Shown here piece after piece: positions 10,617 to 20,703 of a DNA stretch of 60,000 nt. This DNA comes from Membranipora membranacea (taxonomy: Eukaryota; Bryozoa; Gymnolaemata; Cheilostomatida; Membraniporidae), in the NCBI GenBank assembly GCA_914767715.1, contig OU612074.1, positions 3,303,501 to 3,363,500 on the forward strand, written 5' to 3'. The translations under genes were made by a program, and so were the position numbers. Below the pieces are notes generated by a model, which saw only the letters and a program-made list of their open reading frames with translations, made no database searches and was not told where the DNA came from. Numbering within the stretch: the stretch's first letter is position 1; each line of letters opens with the position of its first letter.

Positions 10617-12346
10617 TTTGTTGTTTTGAAAATAAGTTTTAGGAAACTCTGGATCTGGACTGGGGATCACAACAAAGTAATTTGGTAGTTCCTCTACCAT
10701 TTAGATTAAATGTAGGCACTAACTTACAGCAGACATCGCATACTAAAACGTTATACTCATGAATCGGAATGCAGTTAGCAGTTTCTAATCTTCTTGTGAA
10801 TCTGAATAACTCGTTTAATGGATAGAAGATCAATTTACGCCTCCTTTTATTCTCATTTATGCTGTCATTGCTTTCATAAATACAGGAGAAAATTCTGAAA
10901 CACTTATCCAGGTGCAGGACTCGGTGGAGTCGTGTTGCTACAGCTATTAGAATCTTTATTGATGAGATGTGATGTCATCAAAGCTTCAGCAATCTGTACT
11001 CAGCAGCTTTTTAATTTTCACTTTGAGATTCATATTGGGAAAAATATTTCTCACAAAATGTTAGTTGAATGACATGTAATATACAAGCTAGTGACAACAC
11101 TACCTCGTCAGGTGCAGTGAAATACAGTGAAAGTGTGACGAAGTTTGCATCCCTGGTTGTGTCTGCGTTTCAGAATACTTAGACCGAGTTTGGTTCATTT
11201 GCCTGCAGTCGGAGTTTATCTCCTACACTGGTTGCTTCGGACACCGTGTGGCGGCCTTATGCCACGTGGAAGTGAAGCAACTGGAATGCAGGCAAACTAG
11301 TTCAAACTCTATCTACAGAATACTGCCCTTAAAAAGTGTTATTCACAAAAACACATAATTGTTGTGCCTGTCACCAGTCATTTAAGACAATAATTGGCAC
11401 CATTGTGTGATATAACGTCTTGGTGAGCCTACCTCTTTCCCTCCATAATCAGTCACAAACATATTGCTTATGAAAAAATCAAGCATTGTGATTTTTCTTC
11501 TAGAAAGTGGCCTTACCAAAACTAGGCGTTCCTGTACAACATTGTCTGATTGCTTAACTAAATATTGCCGATCAGAAGAGTAGTCAGAATTGTTGGTTGT
11601 TGTTTTGAAAAATCAATTAGAATTAAAGCCTAATCCGGATCGTGGCTCGCAACAAAGTAACATGGTGGTTCCTATGCATGAGCAATCCTGACATCTGTAG
11701 TATTTCCCCTGTCATCAAGATGAATGTCAGTGGTAATGTACAGCACATTTCATATACCATAACACCATACCACTGAATCTCAATGTGGTTAGCAGCTTCT
11801 ATTATTCAGTGCGAATCTGAATTATTAGTTTTAATAGATATTAAATCGAACGTTTCCTATTTACTTTTTTATCCTGTCATAAGGCTGTGAGAAAATCATG
11901 AAACACTTTTCCAGGTGCACCATTCAGCAGAATTGTGCTACCACTGCCGATTAGATATTTATTGATGAAATGTGAGGTGAGTGGAAGGAATAATTCCCTA
12001 ATCTGTAAGATGCAGCCGTTTAATTTCCAATGAATCTCAGGTTTACTGTCTAAGATTTTTACTATGGGATTATCACAGATGAGAAGATGATTTATCCCCA
12101 GGACTGAATAGAATTAAACTCAAGCATCAGAAATAGTGGCAACACTGCCTGGCCAGGTGTAGTAAAGGGGAGATATATATATCCCCAATTTTGTTTCCCT
12201 TTCAGAATATTGCACTCGAAAAAGTGATATTCACTAAAAACACATAAATTTTCTGCCAATAACCAGTTATTATAGACAGTTAAGTGGTACCTTGTGTGAT
12301 ATAACAGTTAAGTACGTCCACCTTCTTACCCAGACAATAGGTCTCT
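10617..12346 (+). repeat. Diverged tandem duplication of about 0.75 kb
   Basis: Copy 1 (about 10617-11450, including a 136-bp MITE plus duplication) and copy 2 (about 11590-12346) share a long ordered series of blocks. Examples are TTGTTGTTTTGAAAA, ATCxxGxTCxCAACAAAGTAA, GAAACACTTxTCCAGGTGCA, TTTATTGATGA, GTGACAACACT/GTGGCAACACT, TTTCAGAATA, AAAAAGTGxTATTCAC and TTGTGTGATATAAC. The copies have diverged clearly, so this is an old event. No coding potential was seen in either. Confidence 0.75.
11180..11315. mobile_element. MITE family 1, 136 bp, inserted into one duplicate copy
   Basis: CAGAATACT occurs immediately before (11171-11179) and after (11316-11324) the element, a perfect 9-bp target duplication. 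The corresponding site in copy 2 of the surrounding duplication (about 12204) reads TTTCAGAATATTGCACTCG without insertion, so that is a natural empty site. Ends: TAGACCGAGTTTGGTTCATT and the inverted form closing in ATCTA. Confidence 0.9.
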
Positions 12347-14541
12347 AAAATCTTGTTTACAAAAAATTTAATTCTATGGTTTTGTCATCTTGAAGGCACA
12401 ACTTACAGCATCGCCTTTTAATTAGAAGGCACCTGGTGTGGCATCTTCTAGACCTACAGTTTTTACACCTTACACTCAATGGTGAGAAGGCAAGATGGCG
12501 GCAATTTTGTTAGCCAGCTTTCTCTTCACTGCCAGGCAAACAGTGCCACAGGTTGTCGGTTTGAGTCTCACTTGGGGAGCTTTCAACGGTTGATTGTTCC
12601 AGCCCCCAGCACCCTCGGGTGTATATACCTTTCCTTCTATCGCCTTTTTATTTGAAGGCACCTGTATTGCATCCAGTCTCTTATACCTATAGTTTTGACG
12701 CATCACACTATTGTCTATAGAAGATTTAGGCTTTCTGTTCAGCTTATCCCTTCAAATGTATGCCATTTTTGAATGGGGGGGGGTGTGGGGGGGGGGGTGG
12801 TACGGGAGGGGAGGGGTTTCATGACAGCTAAGTTGTTTCTCATGTTACTATAATAATGATAATAACTAATATAATTTGAACAGTTTTCCAGGCACTTGAT
12901 CAGAATCTGATTCCCACTGATGATTCTACTATAGTTAACCAAAATTGACATCCCAATTGCAATTCCTGCCATATCATTTTCCAATCAATCTATTATTATG
13001 TTTGTGAGAGCTCCTCAGAGATGTACGGCACAAGGAAACACGAGGAAGTTCTCATCTGTGCCCGGTATAATAACATGTCTGAAGCACAGTGGAGAACTGT
13101 TATTATTTAAAAACAACTTTAAAAGGCCTAGTTATTGGTCAAATATTCTCCCAATCCAGTGAGAGTGTGCAACGCCCCAAGGAATGAATCAAAATACCAA
13201 ACGGACAAGTTCCTATAAGCATTAATCTAAGCCAATGTGGTACAGCTATAAGTCCGTTGGTTATTAAATCTCTACAATATTTCAAAGCAAAATTCCCTTG
13301 TACAACATCAGTGTCCCAAACCACCATTCTAATGAATAACACCCCGTCTCAATATATTATACTATCACATCACATGCCAAATGCCTCAGAACAGACTTTA
13401 CACAGGGAGCAATAGGAAAGAAATGCAGCCTCCACACACATACTAGATGGACCGAAATGGCTTGCCTTGTCCTGCATTGGATTGAATATTAATAAAACCT
13501 ATGCAACCAGGAAATCTCTGCAAATACTTAGTTCAATGCAAAACTAACACTATCTTCGCAGCCCTGTTGCTACACATGTTGGCATATACTATCAAAATTT
13601 CATTGATAAAAGCCATATTTAGCCTGTAATACTAAATTTAGAACTAAGACTTGAGTTTTCTGTCGTATTTCCCTATTCAGTCATTTTATGATCCGTTGAA
13701 ATATAAATCTGTAGCCGCTACGATTGAAGAAAACCAGTTGTTTCCATTCAAATAAAAAGGAAACTGGAAAAGTCTGGCAAAGTAATTTCATAGAATATTT
13801 CATTTAATTCTGAGGTTTGGCATTGTCCCACATACACGCTGGATCGTGCAGCTTCCCACCAAGAATTCTCGACCAGGTCATAAATGTTTTTTTCTGCAGT
13901 CATAATAATACTGTGAGTGTTACTTGATTTCCACTGTTTATTTCATAATTCAGGTGTCATTGTTACCAGCTGCCCTCCACGTTTTATCTTCTCTGGGAAG
14001 ATTTTGGTGTAAATAGACAATTCATCTCTTATTGGAGGTTTTGTCACAAGTGGTGACATTTTACCGTACTGATATAATGAAATCGATCAAGTGCATTACT
14101 ATAAAGGCAAATTAACCAAATACATTTCAGTTAAGGGAAAGTTTTGGATGCAAAGAAGTCGACAGCTACCATATAGTTAGTGCCACCAACTCATCTTTTT
14201 TGGACAAGGTAGTTATTTGATCAGTTAGTTCGCTTGTTATTAGCTAGCAAGCAATTGGCGCAACAGGAGTCTTGAACCAAAGGCAAAGGGAAATAACAAG
14301 TCAAGGAGACATAGCATTGTGAAGTTCTCTATGCTGCAATATTTCTCAGAAACCATTTCATAATTACTTATATGAAATGATATCATGCTAAATTTTGTCG
14401 ACTACTGTTTGCAAAAAATTAACATTTGTAAAAATGGATTATTTAGATAAAAATTGTTGTATATTTTGGAGTTGGCCCTGCTTGATTTTGTTGTCCTGAT
14501 CGGCTAACCAACATCATACATATTGAGGTGCCAAGGTCATT
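12347..14541. other. Intergenic, no gene recognised; one G-rich tract
   Basis: A strongly G-rich + strand stretch at 12775-12817 has several runs of four or more G (see findings). I see no splice-flanked coding blocks elsewhere. Confidence 0.45.
12775..12817 (+). other. G-run tract, potential G-quadruplex
   Basis: The stretch contains successive runs of 9, 11, 3, 4 and 4 G separated by 1-5 bases. The pattern fits the simple four-run quadruplex rule. No promoter or gene can be placed nearby, so a function is not inferred. Confidence 0.6.
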
Positions 14542-14543
14542 TA

Positions 14544-15180
14544 CCGTAAGGTCGCGTATTGTAACCACACGGCTTGTTGGTGAACAGGCCTGAATTAATT
14601 TAGGATACAAAACACAGATTTTAGCCATATCCCACCAGCAAGCCCACTGTTTTTGAACCACAATATTTAGCTGCCCAGGCAATATAATGATCAAGAAATG
14701 TGCACACTATATATGTTTCATGCTAATGCCCTCCCACCACACTACACAGACCTGTGCACAGCCCACAGTTGTCCTACTAACTTCTTCAAAACAAAACATT
14801 ATGATACATTTCTGTCTGCCATGATAATAAGAAGTTGCATCGACTGGTGGGGAAGAAGAATGCTGATTGGTTAACTATTTGTCAGTTTGTTTCTAATTGG
14901 ATGATAATTTTATGTAGTTGTAACGAGGCAAACAACTGCTTAGGTCAATACATTGAGCTCAACAATTATATATGTCTCTTCTGAGGTCGGATATTGTTAA
15001 TAAAAATAAGAGATATTAGTCGCTGCTAGCTTATTACTACTGAGTTAGTATGATGTTCACTCATTAGCCACCTGCCTATAGAATTTGGTAACAATGCCCT
15101 TATTATAACCGCGGTATGCTTGACTAAGTTTTAACCACTCATGGACATTAACCACGCGGCTACAATACGCGACCTTACGG
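14544..15180. mobile_element. Non-autonomous terminal-inverted-repeat element, 637 bp, TA target duplication
   Basis: The left end CCGTAAGGTCGCGTATTGTA is repeated in inverted form at the right end (TACAATACGCGACCTTACGG). Similarity extends a few bases inward (CCACACGGC versus GCGTGG). TA dinucleotides directly flank both ends (14542-14543 and 15181-15182), as for Tc1/mariner-like insertions. No transposase frame was found inside. Confidence 0.8.
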
Positions 15181-15182
15181 TA

Positions 15183-18100
15183 CCCTTTCATTGCTTTACC
15201 TCTGATCATGTGGAGCTCAGAATATTGAAAAACCCTCCAGCCTCCCCGATTACCACCCTACATGCCAGTACTCACATTTTGTTTTGTATAGTAATATATA
15301 GTGTGAAAGGAGTGTCATTGTGACACTAGGTGGAGTCAACGACCCATGTTTAATTATTTGGAGACTAACGCTTATCTTGTCTGAAGGCCGATCATCCCCA
15401 CGATCTGGAGATCGACAGTTGCGTTTGGGAGGCAAATCTTGAAGCCAGTGACTAACAATCACTGGGAGGTATGCGGTCACAGCTGGGGTGAATCGGTATT
15501 CACCAAAATGTTAGCGTCCTATTCTTCGCCAAAATAATTTACTCAAATTATTTTTACTCAAAAATGATGACCTGTTACTGGAATGTTTTGATGTGTTGAA
15601 CAAATAAATACCTGAATAAAATGATGAAGTTGCAGCCCGTTGATTGATTGCGTAACAATAATTGACATGAGAAAAAAAAATATTTTAGCAGATAATTAAT
15701 AATTATCAACATCAACAACATCCCATTAACTCTTGGAGAAAGTGACTCACCATAGTATGAATGCTCCTCCCTGCTTTTTTTAATATGGCCTCACCGGAAT
15801 TTAAACAAAGGCCTCTCGCACTGAGATCAAACACTCTAACTTCTCAGCCACGCTGGCCCGCTGAAGTTTGCAAAGCTCAGTGCGAAACAATACAGGTGTA
15901 AGTAGTAATAAATAGGTACCATATCAAAACAGTCAAACTACCAAGTAGTAAAAGAGATGATATGTAGATAGAATCTAGCTTCACCAGGAATTGAACTCGG
16001 GCCTCTCGTTCAACAAGCATGTTATAATTGTGGTATAATTTATAATAAATAATGAGCAGTACACCTCATTGCATTTTCATGGCCCAGACCGGGATATGAA
16101 CTTGGGCCTGCTGAGAATGCAACTGAGTACACTAAACACTCAGCCACACCTGCCCGCTGAAACTAACCAATTTAAATCGGATGTGTGAATGGGTAAAGTT
16201 GGCTGTTGTGTAATTTTGTTTGAATTTTTTTTTCAAGCTTTCATGGCACATATCAGGCAAAAAAGTTTTGAAAATATGATATGCACAATCTCAACTGGTT
16301 TTATTACACATATGTGGTTGAAGACAGGTATTTGATTCATTTGATCATTTCTTCTGTTTTCCCAAAATATCACTTTCTGGAAAAATGATATGAGGCACTG
16401 GATATGGGTTTCATTGATTTTATATACACATGCGTTTATCGTAAACACAAAACTAAAGTTCTGTGGATCAAATTTACAAAATACCCAGTCCCTCGTAAAT
16501 AACATGACGGCCCATATTGGTTATCTCCTAAAGCACAGAATTTATCTATTCAAATCCTATTTCGTTTTTTTTAATAGTTAACTAAAGTTGATGCTGTGTA
16601 TCTGGCATCGTGAAATTTATTTAGATGCCAGTTGTGACAACTGGATAACAGTAGGGTTGTTGCCAGGTACTGTTATTGCTTAGTCGAGAATAAATGATGA
16701 TTAAATGATGAATTTTGCAATATCAGTGTAGAAAAATGTAGCGCAACATCAACCAGTTGTACCCCCTGTTGGAATAACAGCAATACAAACTAAAACCAGT
16801 ATGTACATTGGAAAATTTACTACACGGCTAATAAAAAGTAAAATGAGAATATTATTAATCGGGAATCTAATTTTGGATGTTACAAGGGTCACTGTTTCTT
16901 CTTTTGATTGTAAAAAATCAAGTCTCATTTTATATGTTTTATATATGTATTGGGAGGCTATGTTTAGTTCTGTGTGAATGACGCAGTGTATTTATATTAC
17001 TGATTTACTGATGAACCTGTGGAAAGGTAAAATGAATTAATAATATGTGTAAGAGAGAAAATCGAATGAGCGAATGAGTATGCTACGAGAAATAGCTGGT
17101 GTGATGCTGACAAGCATCAAACAATGAAAAACTCTCTTGTTATAATTAATTCCTCAATTGAATGAACGGGTTACGTCATTAACCAATGATAAAAATGTAC
17201 ACAATTCTATATAGCACACTAAGAAAAACTCACACATTATGAGCGGATATAATAGCAATCCAATATAATAATTATGAGCATAGGTGACTAGTCCTGTATA
17301 CATTGACAGGTTGTACACTACACATGAAAGAATGAATGCGAGGGATGACAATTCAACAACATAAGAAATATGAGATTTGTGTTGTCTAGAATTATACACG
17401 TGTATGCACTGTAAAAAGAGTTGTAGAAAAATACAGTTACTGAGTGCTCTTAGCTGTGATGTAAACAGTACGAAAACTCGATGACTAGTGATTGTAATGA
17501 TTTCTGTCACACACAGGTTTGGTGAGCGTGACAAGATAAGAGTGCTGCATTCTATTGTTCAGAAATGTCAGATCACGGGCTTATAGTCTATTTATAGAGT
17601 ATTTAAGTTGAGTTATCTGCTAAAAATAGCAACAGAAATGTCCCTTGTACAAACTACAACACCGTTTACCGACCCCTTACGCCAGCGCTATCTAACATTA
17701 TTACAATATATATATATATTTCTATAAGTTTTTATTATGTTATTATATTATTTTGTTAGGTCAGTTTAACGGTATGACCAGTGGAGGGGGAGTGACTCCT
17801 AATATCTCAACTTGATTTATTTCCCCCTACTGTTCTTTGAAATCCATGGGGAAGATAGTGAAGGTTATCTGAATGCCTTTGCAAGCGATAATATCATCTT
17901 GTGGAAATAACCAACGTTATGCAAATTCATAGAATCACTGCAGCTGTTAAATAACTTGCTTATTCCTATTCGTAAACAAGATGCTACTCTTTGCGGATAT
18001 TATTAATAAATAACACCGTTGGGCTCGAAAATTACATGAATATCTTTGAAGTTTTATTGACGAAATGCAAATTATTCCAAGCTGGGATTCGATCAGCATT

Positions 18101-18750
18101 TTACACCATAGCACCAAACTTTCACTCGCCAAGTCCATATTTTTTTCAAGATTCATTGTGTAGGACATCACTGACAGTAGAGGTACATCATCACCAGCAG
18201 CTTGCTCACAACCCACAAGAAGGTATTTTTCAAGCTTAAGAGATATTTGTAAATTTGAAGCCTCGATTCCTAGTAACTTAGTGATTTTCCTATTGTGCCC
18301 ACATCTAAAAGTTTTTTACAAATGCTCTAACCATCAATGTTTTTACATCCTTATGAAGTTGCATTGCATATGAATTCTCACCTTCTCATCTAGTCCGCCG
18401 TGTTCCGGGATGGGTGGCAGTCTTGTAGGACACCAAGTTCAATCAGAGAGTGCCAGCTGATTCTTTCACCAACATCCCCATCCAAGAGGTCACATGTGCA
18501 TGGGTGTGCGTTGTATGTGAATGTTAAGCTGAATATTTTTACACAAACTCTGTTTAAACTCTAGCGCTTGTAGCTAGGACCCCTATATTCAATAAGATTT
18601 AGAGAGAAAGCAACTCATATTACGCTAGGTAATTGTCACATTATTCTATGTTGGACAGGCTTTTTCGAACATGAGGATTGGGAGCTTGAAAATAATATCA
18701 AGATCATAAACTACTCTAATTGTTTCTTAGATGGAGCGTGTACAATGGCA
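15183..18750. other. Intergenic with tRNA-like SINE fragments, no gene recognised
   Basis: SINE-like fragments occur at 15784-16170 and a short (TA)n run at about 17707-17720. A 126-codon minus-strand ORF at 17154-17534 is hydrophobic, as AT-rich non-coding DNA often is when translated. It has no recognisable family. Confidence 0.45.
15784..16170 (-). mobile_element. Cluster of tRNA-derived SINE head fragments
   Basis: Three minus-strand segments (about 15784-15880, 15975-16020, 16079-16170) look like decayed tRNA bodies. The clearest has an A-box-like AGCGTGGCTGAGAAGTTAGAGTG and a B-box-like AAATTCCGGTGAGGCC. Another has CAGGTGTGGCTGAGTG and GTTCATATCCCGGTCTG. They are too degenerate to be functional tRNA genes. 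Confidence 0.5.
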
Positions 18751-18760
18751 AGATATAAAC
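18750..18760 (+). promoter_or_regulatory. Possible TATA box of the pacifastin-like gene
   Basis: AGATATAAACA lies about 100 bases before the ATG of the + strand gene. The motif is weak and common in AT-rich DNA. Confidence 0.25.
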
Positions 18761-18854
18761 ATACATCAATGTATTTTAATGCAAGCAGCATCTTTTACAA
18801 TACTTGAAACGTTTTTTGATTTTGTAGACTCTGTAGAATTTGCTTTGGATTAGT

Positions 18855-19547
18855 ATGGACCGTATACAGATACTGTTATACACTGCTGTTATACTGGAGA
18901 TGGTCAGAGGATACTCTGTTACAGACACCGACCAGTGGGATTTCACCGGAAAGCACTGTGATACTCAAAAAATCGTCTGGTGAGTTTATTTGTGGTGAAG
19001 TCAGAAGATATCACCTTTGAGGTTTCAAGTCCTAGGTGCTTGTTCTTACAAAATGTTTAGTGTTGTCAAGCTTAGCCTGCATAGACTCTGCCCTCAGCCT
19101 TGACTCTTGGAAACCCATGGACATTTCACATCAAAACTATACATGGGTCATCAAAATAAAAATGTTACTTAAGTCGGCAGTCATTCATTTGCTGCGAGGA
19201 ATGAGCGCACAACTCCATAAATATTTCAATCACAATCTCGACCTCCCTTCTCCCTTACTAGTGATGAATAAAATTCAATGCATGTTTGGGATAATGAGAA
19301 AATATAGAAATTAAAAACATACCATAAAAAATGTAAATATGTCGCCATGCTGATTGATTTGATATCGAGGCTTTTGCTCTAAATGACTAACAGGCAGAGA
19401 GACTGTAACATGTGCCAGTGTATAGTAGTGGAGGATAGAGATTATGAGATGTGTACACAGCGTCAGTGTGAGGAAGCTGCTGACCCAGGTTCAAAGGTCA
19501 ATGCTCCAGGCATCTTACTCAAGGTAATTAGTAATTCATGCTGTTAA
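18855..19547 (+). CDS. Small secreted pacifastin-like cysteine-rich protein (2 exons, 92 aa)
   Basis: Exon 1 is 18855-18979 and exon 2 is 19394-19547. The intron is phase 2 (CTG|GTGAGT ... TAACAG|G). Residues 1-19 form a signal peptide (MDRIQILLYTAVILEMVRG). Residues 35-67 carry six cysteines in the pacifastin order: C35-x10-C46-N-x-C49-x-C51-x10-C62-T-x3-C67. The hallmark CNxCxC and CTxxxC blocks are both present. Pacifastin domains in arthropods inhibit serine proteases by holding a reactive bond near the last cysteines. Here the loop between C51 and C62 lacks the usual glycine, and the C-terminus ends in two unpaired cysteines. A cleaner in-frame stop (19545-19547) is followed by AATAAA at 19606. 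An alternative is splicing at the weaker GTAATT after Lys85. It could also be read as a short VWC-like module. Confidence 0.72.
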
Positions 19548-19605
19548 GGCCGATCATGAGGAATATGTTTTTGAGGAGGCAGAGCAGCTCGATACATGTG
19601 TTCTA

Positions 19606-19611
19606 AATAAA
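19606..19611 (+). terminator. Polyadenylation signal of the pacifastin-like gene
   Basis: AATAAA sits 59 bases after the TAA stop. This is the main reason for treating exon 2 as terminal. Confidence 0.5.
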
Positions 19612-20424
19612 GATGGAGCAGTGCGGAGGTATGCACGCTACCGTGCGTTGAATCTCTGATACAAAATTGGCTTGTGTGGCTTGGGATGTAGGATGTGGCA
19701 CATCAATTTTTATTTTACAAGGCTAAGTACGTTCAAGCTGCCAGGATGTCAGCCACTATATCATACCTTATCTGTCAATGTCTGCCTGCAAAATGGCGTA
19801 ATGACACGCACCAGGTTATTTTTAAGACAGTGCAGAGCCACAGCTTGCTGTTTTATGTACAGACCCGCACACCTCGAATGAGCCATCCCAAAAGTTTTTT
19901 TTTAGTTGCTAGCTTCACTTTTCTGTGCACAAATTTTTCATTTTCTATATATTCTTCTTATTCCCTTGTTTTTAGAGAAGAGCTAGTATATTTAGCCGCA
20001 CCAGAAGGCTGAGAGAGATGTATGTACACGGGGGAGTGTTCGGACCATACGCTAATCTATATACCGGATGGTGATAAACACAACATACTTCTTTAATAAT
20101 CCTGTCTTCACTTGCTCACCGAAAAAAAGGTTCAAATTATAATTTATAAATAAATGAAGTATTGAAAGGTTTTTGAGCGATTTTTAGTCAGAGCCATCTA
20201 TCTTTGCCCTTCAAATTTTGAGGTTACCTACAATGGCAAGGTGTTACTTTAGTTTCCAAACTAGTTCAGTATAGACTTCAAATGTTTACACTTTATTTAG
20301 AATACACATAACGATAATGGGATAAATCAGGATCTACAGTCTGTACAAAAAAAACAAAGAAGAGATATCTCAAGGTGATTTGGTATATCAGAAAACAGTA
20401 TGAGCAAATTACTAGTGCTTACTT
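19612..20424. other. Intergenic between convergent genes, no gene recognised
   Basis: This is the 3'-to-3' gap between the + strand pacifastin-like gene and the - strand CAP gene. Short + strand frames at 19672-20012 have no splice support. Confidence 0.4.
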
Positions 20425-20430
20425 TTTATT
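20425..20430 (-). terminator. Candidate polyadenylation signal of the CAP gene
   Basis: The minus strand reads AATAAA about 275 bases after the TAG stop. Confidence 0.35.
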
Positions 20431-20703
20431 TAATACAAATAGTATATGGATGAAATAAGAATAAAATAAAAACATCTTTCCTAATGGCTTTAACATTCTT
20501 ATAAACATTCAGGGTTTGTAGAAGCTATTTGCATGTAACACTAATGTAATATAAGTAATCAATAACCAATAATCAATATACGTGAGGTAATAACAAAAAT
20601 AACAGAGAGTCCAAGAGTTACTGAACTTGATTCCTTTTGCTTGGAGTTGGAGGTAGGTTTTCATACACAAATTATGTAACAACAAAAGTTGGTTCAGAGT
20701 TGT

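Noticed and set aside
17154-17534. 126-codon minus-strand ORF with hydrophobic segments
   Set aside because: AT-rich DNA translates into Leu/Ile/Phe-rich frames by chance. There is no splice context, family motif or promoter.
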